Assembly: GCA_964538915.1 (NCBI GenBank)
Contig: CAZIFB010000017.1
Coordinates: 20,567 to 84,566 of the forward strand
DNA from: JAEUHQ01 sp964538915
GTDB taxonomy: Bacteria > Planctomycetota > UBA1135 > UBA2386
DNA: 64,000 bases
Reading direction: 5' to 3'
Position 1 is the first letter of the stretch. Every line of letters starts with the position of its first letter. Below the pieces are notes generated by a model that was given only the letters and a program-made list of their open reading frames with translations, did not search any database and had not been told where the DNA came from. Below are positions 46,506 through 55,933 of the stretch, piece after piece. The translations under genes and the position numbers were made by a program.

Positions 46506-47180
46506 CTAGGCGGCTTCGGGATCGCGACGCAGGCGGCGGTACAGGCCCTGCGTGACGACGGTTTCGAGGTGCGCGAGGAACGTCGCGTACTGGTCCTTCT
46601 GCCGCGTGAGGCGGTACCAGAAGAAGAGTCCCGGCAGCGCGACGACGAGGCCCGTCTCGGTCGTGATCAGCGCTTCGGAGATGCCCTTCGCGATCGCCGC
46701 GAAGGTCTTGTCGCCGCCCGTGCCGGTCGCGAGCGCACCGAACGTCACGAGCATGCCGGTCACGGTGCCGAAGAGTCCGAACAGCGGTGCCGTCGCGACG
46801 CAGACCTTCATCACGCGCAGATCGCGCTGGAAGGGTCCGAGTTCGGCGGTGCGCAGGCCCCGGAAGATCGCGCCGGCTGCGTCGAGCGACTCGGCGCCGG
46901 CGACGTTGTCGAGCAGTTCGCCGATCGGACCCTCGCGATACTTCGGGTGCTCGAGCCACAGACGCCACACCTTCTCGGGCACGGCGCGGAAGCCCTTCGC
47001 ACGGAGACGCACCGCGACCCGCATCCCGATCGCGAACATGATCAGCGCGTTGATCGCGATGAGGATCATCGCCGAACCACCGGCGACCCAGATCTCGACC
47101 GCGCGCCCCCACGCCTGCAGGAACGCGGCGGTGAACGACTGTGCGAGGTCGCCGACCGCGGGGAGGACGAAGGCGTTCAT
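46506..47180 (-). CDS. exbB: ExbB/MotA/TolQ family proton channel protein (second ExbB)
   Basis: A 224-residue membrane protein with three transmembrane helices: about 33-53 (WVAGGSAMILIAINALIMFA), 125-147 (VCVATAPLFGLFGTVTGMLV) and 165-187. The family core APLFGLFGTVTGMLVTF and GISEALITTETGLVVALPGL is intact. It is the short, canonical ExbB and follows the larger TtpC-like paralogue by 7 bp. With ExbD it forms the proton-driven motor. Confidence 0.92.
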   Translation of the reverse strand: MNAFVLPAVGDLAQSFTAAFLQAWGRAVEIWVAGGSAMILIAINALIMFAIGMRVAVRLRAKGFRAVPEKVWRLWLEHPKYREGPIGELLDNVAGAESLDAAGAIFRGLRTAELGPFQRDLRVMKVCVATAPLFGLFGTVTGMLVTFGALATGTGGDKTFAAIAKGISEALITTETGLVVALPGLFFWYRLTRQKDQYATFLAHLETVVTQGLYRRLRRDPEAA

Positions 47181-47187
47181 CGCTGGC

Positions 47188-48630
47188 TCACGCCACTCCG
47201 GCCTTGGCGGACGCGGTCTCGGCCTTGCGACAACGGTTCACGAAGGCCACCGCGGCCTTCTCCATCTCGTCGAGGATGCCGCGCGCCCGGCGCGACAAGA
47301 ACGCGTGCAGCAGCAGCGACGGGATCGCCACGATGAGTCCGTACTCCGTCGTGATGAGCGCTTCCGAGATGCCGCTCGACAGGGTCTTCGGGTCGGCGTT
47401 CCCGTGCGCGGTCATCAGCTGGAAGGTCTGCATGATGCCGGTCACCGTTCCGAGCAGGCCGAGCAGCGGCGCCGACGACGCGCAGATCGCGACGAACGGC
47501 AGCCACGACTGCAACCTGAGGCGCGTGGACATGACCTTCTCGAACATGACCTCCTCGACGAGTTCGCGCGGCTCGCCGAGGTGGCGGGCGCCTTCGGCCA
47601 GCATCTCGCCGGCGGGCCCGCTGATCGTCTCCGCGCGCTCCACGGCGCCGGCACGGTCGCCGCGCTCGACCGCGTCGAGCAGCGCGTGCACGAGCTTCTG
47701 CGACGGGCGGCGGACGAACGCCATCGTGAGCCACTTCGCCAGGACCACGAGCAGTGCCGCGCTGGCCAGCGTGAGGATCGGCCACATGACCGGACCGCCC
47801 TTCAGGAAGTGCTCGACGAGCGTCTCCTGCACGGCCTCGATCTTGTGCGCGCTGCCGAGCGTCGGATCGAGCGGGAAGCGGCCGCCGGTACCGGCGACGA
47901 GCTGACCCGCCGCCGCGGTGTCCTCCGGGAGTGCGAACGGCACGACCGTCGGCTCGAGCGAGCCGAGGCGTTGTTCGGCCGAGCCGATCGCGCTGCCGTC
48001 GTCGGAGCGGAACAGCGCCGTGGGGCCGAGAAGCAGGAACGTGCCCGCCTTCACCGCGCCGCCGGCGTCGACGGCCGTGCCCTGGAAGCGCGTCCCGCCG
48101 AGGGCGTCCTTCAGCCGGTCGATCGTCGCCCCAACAGCGGCGATCTCCGCGGAGAAGACATCGTCCTCGGCGAGGGCGCGATTCTCGATGGCCAGCTTGC
48201 AGTCGGCGAACACCTTCTGGTGCCGCTGCAGCTCGGCGATGTGCAGTCCCGCCTCGATCTCTCGCACGTACTCGGCGAGCACGTTGCCGAGCCACGTCGA
48301 CTGGTCGCGGCGGCGGTCGATCTCGGTGCGCGCGTTCGTCAGGTCGAGCGAACGCGCTTCGAGCGTCTTCGACACGCGCTGGAACTCCGCGCGCGCGGCC
48401 TGCAGCTCGGCCTCGACGGCGCGCATCTCGGCATCCATCGGGAGACGCTCGGACGCGATCCGTTCGCGCAGCTTCGCGAGGTCGGCGAGTCCGTCGGCGA
48501 GCTGCTTCTGCGCGTCGGCGGCGATCGTCGCGAAGGTCGCCGACGTCGGGGGGTTCTGCGTCTCCTGGGCGACGGCGGCGCCGGCCAGGAGCGCGGAGAG
48601 CAGGAGGGACGGGCGGAGGGTGCGGAGCAT
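47188..48630 (-). CDS. ttpC: TtpC-like protein: ExbB-family channel with exported coiled-coil N-terminal domain
   Basis: A 480-residue protein. A signal peptide (1-21, AVAQE) precedes a periplasmic coiled-coil region of about 240 residues (DLAKLRERIASERLPMDAEM, ARAEFQRVSKTLEARSLDL). An ExbB/MotA channel domain follows, with helices near 285-305 (VMWPILTLASAALLVVLAKW), APLLGLLGTVTGIMQTF, and GISEALITTEYGLIVAIPSL. This domain order defines TtpC of the Vibrio TonB2 system, which is required for transport together with a normal ExbB. DUF3450 upstream and exbB-exbD-tonB-TPR downstream match that operon. The ATG at 48630 begins the signal peptide. Confidence 0.9.
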   Translation of the reverse strand: MLRTLRPSLLLSALLAGAAVAQETQNPPTSATFATIAADAQKQLADGLADLAKLRERIASERLPMDAEMRAVEAELQAARAEFQRVSKTLEARSLDLTNARTEIDRRRDQSTWLGNVLAEYVREIEAGLHIAELQRHQKVFADCKLAIENRALAEDDVFSAEIAAVGATIDRLKDALGGTRFQGTAVDAGGAVKAGTFLLLGPTALFRSDDGSAIGSAEQRLGSLEPTVVPFALPEDTAAAGQLVAGTGGRFPLDPTLGSAHKIEAVQETLVEHFLKGGPVMWPILTLASAALLVVLAKWLTMAFVRRPSQKLVHALLDAVERGDRAGAVERAETISGPAGEMLAEGARHLGEPRELVEEVMFEKVMSTRLRLQSWLPFVAICASSAPLLGLLGTVTGIMQTFQLMTAHGNADPKTLSSGISEALITTEYGLIVAIPSLLLHAFLSRRARGILDEMEKAAVAFVNRCRKAETASAKAGVA

Positions 48631-48641
48631 GGCTGTGTTCC

Positions 48642-49424
48642 TCACAGGATCTGGACCGGCAGGCGGACGTAGGCGGCGACCTTCTCGCCGGCGAGCATCG
48701 CGACGACCAGCGCGACCTCGGGCGCGAGTTCGTTCGTGGGCGTCCACGTCCAGCCGTTGGCGCCCGGCACACCGACGCCCGCGAGGCGGCCCTTGCTGCC
48801 GGAGTAGAACGCCTGGCCGATGCCGAGGTAGACGACCGTGACCTCGACGCTCGTGCCGTCGGGCAGGGGCCGCACTTCGCTGCGCACCGTGACCTCGCGG
48901 TTCCATTGGTGCACCTGCTTGCAGACGAACAGCACGTTGCGGAAGCGTTCGTCGAGGCGAAGCTTGCTGTCCTCCGCGCGCTCGGGGATCAACTGGCCGA
49001 CCGGGCGGATCTTCTCGCGCAGCGGCTCCGGCAGGCGCGGCAGCAGATCGAGCACGCGCTTCTCCAGCGCCACGATGTGCTCCGTGAGCTTCGTCTCGGT
49101 GGTCTTGCGCCGCTCGAGTTCGCCTGCGAGTTCACCGAACTTCGCGTCTGCCGCGCCGATGTTCTTCTCGGCGTCGGCGATGCGCTGACGCAGGGACGCG
49201 ATCTCACGGCGTTGCACGTCGATGCGGTCTTTCAGCGTTTCCTTGGCGAGGTCCCAGTCGCGGCGCTCCTTCGACAGGAGCCCGCGCACCTCGACCCACT
49301 TCTCGAGGGTCGTGCGGGCAGCCCCGACCGGGCTCGATTCCTGGGCCGGCAACGCGGCGAAGAGCGACGACATCACGAAGCAGGCGATCGGGGATCGCCA
49401 TCCGGAGGGCGCGAAGGGGTTCAT
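48642..49424 (-). CDS. DUF3450 family periplasmic coiled-coil protein
   Basis: A 260-residue exported protein (signal peptide about 1-28). A coiled coil (about 38-115, with RRDWDLAKETLKDRIDVQRR and ADAKFGELAGELERRKTTE) is followed by the DUF3450 globular part: LPRLPEPLREKIRP, ERFRNVLFVCKQVHQWNREV and VVYLGIGQAFYSG. DUF3450 genes sit directly upstream of ttpC in many marine Proteobacteria, as here (11-bp gap). Its exact role is unknown; structural support of the TtpC/ExbB complex is likely. Confidence 0.85.
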   Translation of the reverse strand: MNPFAPSGWRSPIACFVMSSLFAALPAQESSPVGAARTTLEKWVEVRGLLSKERRDWDLAKETLKDRIDVQRREIASLRQRIADAEKNIGAADAKFGELAGELERRKTTETKLTEHIVALEKRVLDLLPRLPEPLREKIRPVGQLIPERAEDSKLRLDERFRNVLFVCKQVHQWNREVTVRSEVRPLPDGTSVEVTVVYLGIGQAFYSGSKGRLAGVGVPGANGWTWTPTNELAPEVALVVAMLAGEKVAAYVRLPVQIL

Positions 49425-49444
49425 GGTTTCGAGGGACACGGGGT

Positions 49445-52375
49445 TCAGAAGCGGATCTCGCCGCCGAGGGTCAGGGAGAAGTCGATCCCGTCCGAGCTGC
49501 GGCGGCGCAGCACGTCGGACGCGATGAACTCGGAGCGGTAGACCTCGCGTTGCTCCGAGTCGGTGAGGTTCTTTGCGGCGAAGACGAGGCGGACGTTCTC
49601 GCCGAGCTTCTGGGCGACGCTGAGGTTCAAGGTGTCGAACTGCGTCAGGTACGTCGGCGGCACGAACGTCGAGTTGGACGGACCGGAGCCCTGCACGAGC
49701 GTGTCGCCCTGCACGGTGTAGAAGAGGCCGATCTGCGTCTTCGTGAGCGCGACGTCCCACGTGACGAATAGGTTCCACAACCAGTCGGGCGCGCTCGTCA
49801 TTTCTCGCGAGAACGACGGGTCCCGACCGTGCAGGCTCCGGAACGCCGCGATCTCGCTGTCGGGCAGGTTCACCCGCGCCTCGATCTGCGTGAGGTTGCC
49901 GCCGAACGTGACGCCCTCGAGCGCTTCCCCGATCGGCGCCAGGCCCTGACGGGCCTCGACCTCGTAGCCGCTCAGGTTGCCGCGCGGGTAGTTCGTCGCG
50001 GTCGTGAAGTTGAACGTCGTCGCACGTTCGAGGTACTCGATCGGATCGCGGATGTCCTTCTCGAACCACGACACCGACACCAGCGTCGTCGACGTCGGTG
50101 TCCAGTCGGCGCGCAGGTCGTAGTTGCGGATGTGGCTCGTGCGGAGGTTCGGGTTGCCGATGAAGATCGGACCGCCGAGGTACTCCTGGTTCAGGATCGG
50201 CGTGATCTCCTTGAAGGTCTGGCGCGCGACGGTTTCGCCGTAGGCGGCGCGCACCGTCCACGCATCCGCGGGTCGCCACACGAGGCCGACCGACGGGAGG
50301 AGTTCGCGCTCGGAGAAGTCGACGTCCGCATCCCCCGGGCCGAGTGCGACCGCTGCGTTCTCGCCCTCGGGCAACCACGTCGCCGCGGCTTCCGGCACGT
50401 TGACGACGCTGATGCTCGTCGACTCCTCGCGGACACCACCGACGAGGTTCAGCGTGCGCAGGAGCGGCAGGTCGAGCATCGCGTACCACGCCTTCACCTG
50501 CTGCCGACCCGTGTAGTCGACGTCCGTCGTGCCCGCGGTGATCGCGTGGTCCTCGAAGATCCAGTGCGTGCTCCAGTCGACCTCGTCGAAGGTGCCGGCG
50601 AAGCCTGGCGACGGGTCGGCGAAGTTGCTGTAGGTCTCCTGGTCGTAGCGGCGATCGACCGTGTCCCCGAACACGCCGACCTTCACGTAGCCCTTGTCGC
50701 CGCTCCACTGCGCGAAGGGGATCTTCAGGCCGACCGTGTACTGCTCGCTCTCTTCGCCGAGGGTCTTGTACGTGCGCTGCAGGTTGCCGAGCGTGATCGC
50801 GGCGGCCGGCTTCAGCGGAGTGAAGAAGTCCGGAGTCCACGACGTCGCGAACAGGCGCTTGTCGGGCTGATCACGATCCGCCGTGCTGCGCGCCAGCGTC
50901 CAATCGAGCTCGACGGCGGCCTTGCGCCTGCCGACGACCTGGTCGAGGCGGTGGCGCCCGGAGAGCTGCAGCGTAGACGTGAGCCGTTCGGTGTACTCGA
51001 GCGTCTGGTAACGCAGGTAGGGTGCACCGTCCGGAACGTCGTGGCCCGGCGTCGTCGGCACTTCGGGGTCGTAGCCGGGGAAGAAGTACTGCTTGCCGCG
51101 CGTGTCCTCGGCCAGGGTCGCGATGTCGTCGAACGACCGCGTGAACAGGTAGGCGAGCGTCACCGCGTGGTGGTCGGTCTCGACACCCACCGTCGCCAGC
51201 CCGCCCCAGTTCACGCTGCGCTTGCCCTGCTTCACGTCGAGCAGCGAGGAGATGAAGGATCCGCCCGTGGGACTGCCGAGGCTCGTGTCGGGCACCATCG
51301 GTTCGCCGATCGTGTTCACTCGCCACGAGTCGTCGATGCCGTTCTTCTCGAGCGAGCTGTCGCGCTCGTAGAAGATGTTCACCGTGCCGCCGACGCGGAC
51401 CCCGCGCGCCACCTCGACGCGACCGCCGATCGACCCGGACCACTTGTAGTCGATCGGTGCGTCGCCTTCGGTCACGCCGACGGCGCCATCCCAGTTCTCG
51501 CCGAGTTCCTGCTCGCCGCGCGCACTCGCGCTGCCGCCCCAGTACTGCAGGCCGCCGCCCCGGTAGGAGAGGAAGTCGTGGCGCCCCGTCGTCTGTGTGT
51601 TGTGGGTCGTCTGCAGCTTCCAGCGCGCGAGGAACGGTTCGTCGGGCACACCTTTCAGCAGCACGTTGACCGCACCGCCCGACGCGTCGCCGAGCTGATC
51701 CGGCGTGAAGGTCTTCGCGACCTGGATGCCCGCGATCACTTCCGCCGGGAACTGGTCGAGTTCGACGGCGCGCTTGTCCTCGTCGGCCGACGGCAGGCGA
51801 ACGCCGTTGATCTGCGAACTGACGTAGCGGTCGGGCAACCCGCGGATGACCGCGGTCTTGCCGTTCTGCAGCGACGCACCGGCGACGAGACGCAGAGCCG
51901 CGGCGGCATCGCTCGCACCAGCCTTGCTCATCACCTCCGCGCCGACGCTGTCGACGAGGGCCGGACTCTCGAGGCGGGTGTCGAGCGACGTCGCGTCGCC
52001 CTCCGCCCCCATCTTCACGACATCCGTGACGACGCGTGGTTCGAGTTCGGTGATGTCCCCGGCGAGTGTGACCTCGAGGTCGGTGACCTTGCCCGCGGCG
52101 ACGACGAGGTCGGCGCGCACCTCACGCACGTAGCCGTCCTTCGCGAACACGAGTGTGTACTTGCCGGGCCGCACCGCGGTGAACGTGAACACGCCGAGCA
52201 CGTCGGAGACGGCGCGCTGGCCGGTCTCGACGACCGACACCTGGACCTCGGCGAGCGGACCCTTCCACTCGCGGTCGGCGACCGTGCCGCGAATCGATCC
52301 GACGTCCTGGGCGACGACCGCGGCACCGGTGGCGATCGCCACCGCGACCGCACGTCCGAGGAGACTTCTCACCAA
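49445..52375 (-). CDS. TonB-dependent outer-membrane receptor with N-terminal carboxypeptidase-regulatory domain
   Basis: A 976-residue receptor. Signal peptide about 1-22; a CarboxypepD_reg domain at about 25-105 (IRGTVADREWKGPLAEVQVSV); a plug domain at about 130-245 (VMSKAGASDAAAALRLVAGA, VIRGLPDRYVSSQINGVRLP); then a 22-strand barrel ending in a terminal aromatic residue (LTLGGEIRF). FVTWDVALTKTQIGLFYTVQGDTLVQ and the final AAKNLTDSEQREVYRSE are typical late-barrel signatures. The ligand is not evident; there are no siderophore or SusD-like genes. Its own energizing complex is encoded directly downstream, and it overlaps the upstream repeat gene by 7 bp. Confidence 0.92.
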   Translation of the reverse strand: MVRSLLGRAVAVAIATGAAVVAQDVGSIRGTVADREWKGPLAEVQVSVVETGQRAVSDVLGVFTFTAVRPGKYTLVFAKDGYVREVRADLVVAAGKVTDLEVTLAGDITELEPRVVTDVVKMGAEGDATSLDTRLESPALVDSVGAEVMSKAGASDAAAALRLVAGASLQNGKTAVIRGLPDRYVSSQINGVRLPSADEDKRAVELDQFPAEVIAGIQVAKTFTPDQLGDASGGAVNVLLKGVPDEPFLARWKLQTTHNTQTTGRHDFLSYRGGGLQYWGGSASARGEQELGENWDGAVGVTEGDAPIDYKWSGSIGGRVEVARGVRVGGTVNIFYERDSSLEKNGIDDSWRVNTIGEPMVPDTSLGSPTGGSFISSLLDVKQGKRSVNWGGLATVGVETDHHAVTLAYLFTRSFDDIATLAEDTRGKQYFFPGYDPEVPTTPGHDVPDGAPYLRYQTLEYTERLTSTLQLSGRHRLDQVVGRRKAAVELDWTLARSTADRDQPDKRLFATSWTPDFFTPLKPAAAITLGNLQRTYKTLGEESEQYTVGLKIPFAQWSGDKGYVKVGVFGDTVDRRYDQETYSNFADPSPGFAGTFDEVDWSTHWIFEDHAITAGTTDVDYTGRQQVKAWYAMLDLPLLRTLNLVGGVREESTSISVVNVPEAAATWLPEGENAAVALGPGDADVDFSERELLPSVGLVWRPADAWTVRAAYGETVARQTFKEITPILNQEYLGGPIFIGNPNLRTSHIRNYDLRADWTPTSTTLVSVSWFEKDIRDPIEYLERATTFNFTTATNYPRGNLSGYEVEARQGLAPIGEALEGVTFGGNLTQIEARVNLPDSEIAAFRSLHGRDPSFSREMTSAPDWLWNLFVTWDVALTKTQIGLFYTVQGDTLVQGSGPSNSTFVPPTYLTQFDTLNLSVAQKLGENVRLVFAAKNLTDSEQREVYRSEFIASDVLRRRSSDGIDFSLTLGGEIRF

Positions 52376-53652
52376 GGATCACCCAGTCCGTCGACGACTT
52401 CGCGCAACCGGGCCGAGAGTTCGGCGGTCGGCTGGAAGCGGCACTTCGCCATCGCGACACACGTGCCGACGATGTCCTCGGCGCGAGGGCGCGAGTTCGG
52501 GTTCTCGACTCCCTCTTCGATCACGAGCGCCCAGATCGATGCGGACCGCTGGTCGTCGCCGATGTCGTGGAAGGCTTCGGCGAACGGGCGCAGGATCTCG
52601 GCGCGGGTCGTCGAGCGGAAGCCGGCACGCACGTCCTGGTAGCGGACGAGCCCCTTCTCGAGGTCCTCTCGCGCCCCGTCGGCTTCACCCGCGCGGTGAC
52701 GCAGCACGGCGAGTCGCGGGACGAAGGACACCGCCGCTTCGGGCGTCCACTCCGTCGCTTCGTAGTAGTCGCGCGCCATTCGGTACGACGCGAGAGCCAC
52801 GGGCTTCGCCTCGTCCCCCTTCCTGGCGGCGATGTCGCCGACTTCGATGTACGCGGCGAGCCGGAGATTCGGCGGCAGCTTCGAGTTGCCGAGCCGAATG
52901 CGCTTCTCGATGGTCGAACGCCGATCGGCGTCCGCGAAGAAACGGTCGTAGAGTCGGGTGCAGGTGACGAGGGCCGCGTAGGACTGGCCCGACGCCTCGC
53001 TGACCAGCACGTCGTCGATGTGCCCCAGTTCGGTGTCGAGCGACTCGGCCGTCACCTTGTCGGCTCGCGACGCGGTCGTCGATGCGAGCACCGGATCGTA
53101 GGCGAGGCCCGACGTCGCCGCGGTTGCGCGCGCCGCCTCGGCTGCCTTCGCGTGATGGCCGAGGAACTCGTAGGCACGCGCCATCTTCAAGCGGATCGTG
53201 TCGCGGCGCCACTCCTGCGGATTCGGGTCGTTGCCGACGTCCAGCGCGAGCTGGTCCGCGTAGGCCAGGTACTCTTCCGCGCGCTCGCGCTCGCCGTGCT
53301 GGACGCACCAGAACGCGTAGTCGGCGAGCACGCAGCCGCGCCGCCAGTCACCGATGTGCTGCGCGTAGTCGATCGCGAGGCTCGGCTGATCGAGATCGAG
53401 CAGCGCGGTCGCGACGGACTCCTGCAGCTTGCTGCGCGTCTTCCGGTGCGGCTCCACCGGCACGGACGACGCGGCGCGGAAGGCGAGAGTGAACAGATCG
53501 CGCTGGAACGGTTCGAGCGCGCGCTCCCCGGCCAGCGGCTCCTTGCCTCGGGTCGGCCCCTGGGGCGCCGCGACCGCCGTCGCGGTGAGGCCGGTGGAAA
53601 CGGCCAAGGACAGCAGAAGGGATGAACAGTGCCTCGGAAAGGTCGTCTTCAT
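52369..53652 (-). CDS. Exported helical-repeat (TPR-like) protein preceding the receptor
   Basis: A 427-residue exported protein (signal peptide about 1-29, AVAAPQ). The mature part is almost entirely alpha-helical with degenerate TPR-like units: SLAIDYAQHIGDWRRGCVLA, ERERAEEYLAYADQLALDVG, MARAYEFLGHHAKAAEAARAT and GAREDLEKGLVRYQDVR. The family was not recognised. It is the first gene of the receptor/TonB operon and its end overlaps the receptor gene start by 7 bp, so it probably assists this uptake system in the periplasm. Confidence 0.75.
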   Translation of the reverse strand: MKTTFPRHCSSLLLSLAVSTGLTATAVAAPQGPTRGKEPLAGERALEPFQRDLFTLAFRAASSVPVEPHRKTRSKLQESVATALLDLDQPSLAIDYAQHIGDWRRGCVLADYAFWCVQHGERERAEEYLAYADQLALDVGNDPNPQEWRRDTIRLKMARAYEFLGHHAKAAEAARATAATSGLAYDPVLASTTASRADKVTAESLDTELGHIDDVLVSEASGQSYAALVTCTRLYDRFFADADRRSTIEKRIRLGNSKLPPNLRLAAYIEVGDIAARKGDEAKPVALASYRMARDYYEATEWTPEAAVSFVPRLAVLRHRAGEADGAREDLEKGLVRYQDVRAGFRSTTRAEILRPFAEAFHDIGDDQRSASIWALVIEEGVENPNSRPRAEDIVGTCVAMAKCRFQPTAELSARLREVVDGLGDPW

Positions 53653-53751
53653 CGTCGTTCGAGAAGTTGGACGCCAAAACTCAGGATGCAGGCCGGCAGC
53701 CGGAAGGCCGCCGACCTGCGTCGGGAGGGTTCGCGAATCAGGGTTCGCGAA

Positions 53752-55761
53752 TCAGGGCTGCAGGTGGCTCTGCGCGTTCGAGAAGGAGATGTTCTCGGTG
53801 GCGATCAGGTCGAGGACCAACGCCTGGGTGTAGAGCGTCGTGCCGCTGCCGCCCGGCGGGTTGATCCAGTTCAGCTGCGCCTCACCGCCCGCACCCGACA
53901 GGTTGATGAGGATGTCCGGGAAGGGCACGAGCGTGCCGCCGAACACCGGGAAGTTGAACGGGAGGAACCCCGCCACCAGGAAGCCCGCGCTGAAGATCGG
54001 GTCCATGTTCTTGACGGTGATGTTCATCGACGCGCCGGCGGCCCACGTGCCGGTCGTCACCTGCTGCGGGCAGCCCGCGATGCCGGCCTTGCAGCCACCG
54101 AGGTCGATGTTGGCGGTGTCGGAAGCGACGATGCCGTAGCTCGCGCAAGCGGCCCAGCCGGTCGTCCACAGGTTGCCTTCGCCGAAGCCGCCGCGGTAGC
54201 GCGAGCCGTCGAGGCCCGAGCCGGCGACCGCCCACTCCGTGCTGAGGCGCGCGTCCGACGTGACCGGGCGCGGATCGAGTCCGGTGACCGGCTGCATCTG
54301 CAGCGTGCCGAGCGTGACGGTGGCGCCGCGCGTGATCGACGCAATCGGCATCGTCGTGGTGACGAGGTTGCTGGCGTTGTTGCCGGCGAACGGGGACAGC
54401 ACGCCGCGCGCGTTGGCCTCACCGTAGGCGGCCGGGCGGAGGTTGTTGTAGAAGAGCACGTCGCGGAACTCGATCAGGTTGCCCGAGGTCTGCGCCGTGT
54501 AGGCCTGCGCCGGCGTCAGTTCCGGAGCGCCGGGGAACGCGTTGACGGTCGACGTCGTCGCGAAGCCCGTCAGCCAGGTCGTCGCCCAGCTCAGCGTGCC
54601 GTTGCAGCCGTAGCCGACCGCGTTGCCGTTCTCACCGTCGGTGAGGTCGTTGTTGATGACGTTGTCGCCCGTGTCCATGAACAGGCAGTTGTGGAACTGC
54701 ACGCGGGCGTTGTCGCGCCAGGCCGTGGCGTGGTCGCCGCCGGTCGCGCCGTTGGTCGGGTGCGGCGCACCGATGACCGTGAAGTTGGAGATCACCGACG
54801 TCGTGACCGGCTGGTAGTGGCAGAACTCGGCGCCGTCCATCTCGAACGAGTTGTCGCCGATGCCCGAACCCTGCGTGGCCACGCCGGCGTTGAAGCCCTG
54901 CACGATGAGGCCGTGCTGCGCACGACCGCGCCAACCCTGGTCGACGTCGAAGCTGTCGTCACCGCAGCTCCAGACCACGACGTAGGACAGGTTGCAGGTG
55001 CCGCCCCAGATCTCGAAGCCATCGTCGAGGCTGTTCAACGTCTCGAGGTGGTGCAGGTCGGTGTTGCGACCGACGCCGCCGAGGCTGTAGCCGTTCAGCT
55101 CGACCGTCGAGGCCGCGATGAAGCCGCTGTAGCGCAGCGACACGTAGCTCAGCGAGCCGCTGTCGTCGTTGTCGCCTTCGCCGTCGCTCGTGAAGCCCGA
55201 CGCGAACGCGGTGACGACCGGGCCGCCGCCGTAGTCGCGCAGGCCGGCGCGGAGCAGACCTTCGAGCGACGCGTAGTTCGCGCTGTTCGGGGCCGCCGTG
55301 TTGGTGCCGGTCTGGTTCTCGCAGATGTAGCCTTCGCCGTGGATCGTCAGGCCACCCCATTCGGCGCCGGCCGTCTGGCGGTAGCTGCCCGTCATGTTGG
55401 TCGACAGGCCGCCCGCAGGCGTGTTGCCGTCGGCCTTCGACGTGAAGACGATCGGCAGCGTCTGCGTGCCGTTCGCGATGATCATCGCGCCGCGGTCGAC
55501 GCTCAGCGACGACGGGCCGCTGCCCGGGGTCGGGAACGTGACCGTCGTGTCACTGGCGATGACGGTGCCCGGCAGGATGGTGAGCGTGGCGCCATCGAGG
55601 ACGTGGATCTCGCCGTTCAGCTCGTAGATGTTCGGCGGGCCCCAGGTGGTGGAGACCGCGATGTCGCTGGCCACGACCACGGTCGGGACGATCTGGGCCG
55701 ATGCCACGCCGGCCGTGCCGAGCGCGATCAGCGTTCCGTGAAGAGACTTCGTGAGGTTCAT
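53752..55761 (-). CDS. Secreted parallel beta-helix protein with C-terminal module
   Basis: A 669-residue exported protein (signal peptide about 1-22, VASAQ). It is rich in Asn, Gly, Thr and aromatic residues, with repeated short strands such as ILPGTVIASDTTVTF, GGLTIHGEGYICEN and LVVWSC-like turns, consistent with a right-handed beta-helix. ENQTGTNTAAP, DDGFEIWGG and DNSFEMDGAEFCHYQ are recurring turn patterns. The C-terminal ~90 residues share the PPGG-GTTLY-ALVLD pattern with other exported proteins here. It lies 99 bp upstream of the receptor operon on the same strand, so it may be the ligand-binding or surface partner; that is inferred only from position. Confidence 0.72.
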   Translation of the reverse strand: MNLTKSLHGTLIALGTAGVASAQIVPTVVVASDIAVSTTWGPPNIYELNGEIHVLDGATLTILPGTVIASDTTVTFPTPGSGPSSLSVDRGAMIIANGTQTLPIVFTSKADGNTPAGGLSTNMTGSYRQTAGAEWGGLTIHGEGYICENQTGTNTAAPNSANYASLEGLLRAGLRDYGGGPVVTAFASGFTSDGEGDNDDSGSLSYVSLRYSGFIAASTVELNGYSLGGVGRNTDLHHLETLNSLDDGFEIWGGTCNLSYVVVWSCGDDSFDVDQGWRGRAQHGLIVQGFNAGVATQGSGIGDNSFEMDGAEFCHYQPVTTSVISNFTVIGAPHPTNGATGGDHATAWRDNARVQFHNCLFMDTGDNVINNDLTDGENGNAVGYGCNGTLSWATTWLTGFATTSTVNAFPGAPELTPAQAYTAQTSGNLIEFRDVLFYNNLRPAAYGEANARGVLSPFAGNNASNLVTTTMPIASITRGATVTLGTLQMQPVTGLDPRPVTSDARLSTEWAVAGSGLDGSRYRGGFGEGNLWTTGWAACASYGIVASDTANIDLGGCKAGIAGCPQQVTTGTWAAGASMNITVKNMDPIFSAGFLVAGFLPFNFPVFGGTLVPFPDILINLSGAGGEAQLNWINPPGGSGTTLYTQALVLDLIATENISFSNAQSHLQP

Positions 55762-55919
55762 TGGTTCTCGTGCGGGTTCTTGGGTGCGGAGGAGGGAGTC
55801 GAGACCGGAGATGCGCATCACCTCGACGCGACGCAGGGTAGGAAGCCATGTGCAGACTCGATGAAGAGCCCGTGAGACCATCGGAGATCCCGGAGGTCGC
55901 CCCGCGCGCACGGCGCGGC

Positions 55920-55925
55920 TACAAC
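55920..55925 (+). promoter_or_regulatory. Putative -10 element (TACAAC) of the SGNH hydrolase gene
   Basis: GGCTACAAC ends 9 bases before the ATG at 55934, in the 172-bp divergent region shared with the beta-helix gene. Spacing matches the -10-like elements at pepN, tetR and the acyl-CoA dehydrogenase gene. Confidence 0.3.
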
Positions 55926-55933
55926 CGGCGCCG

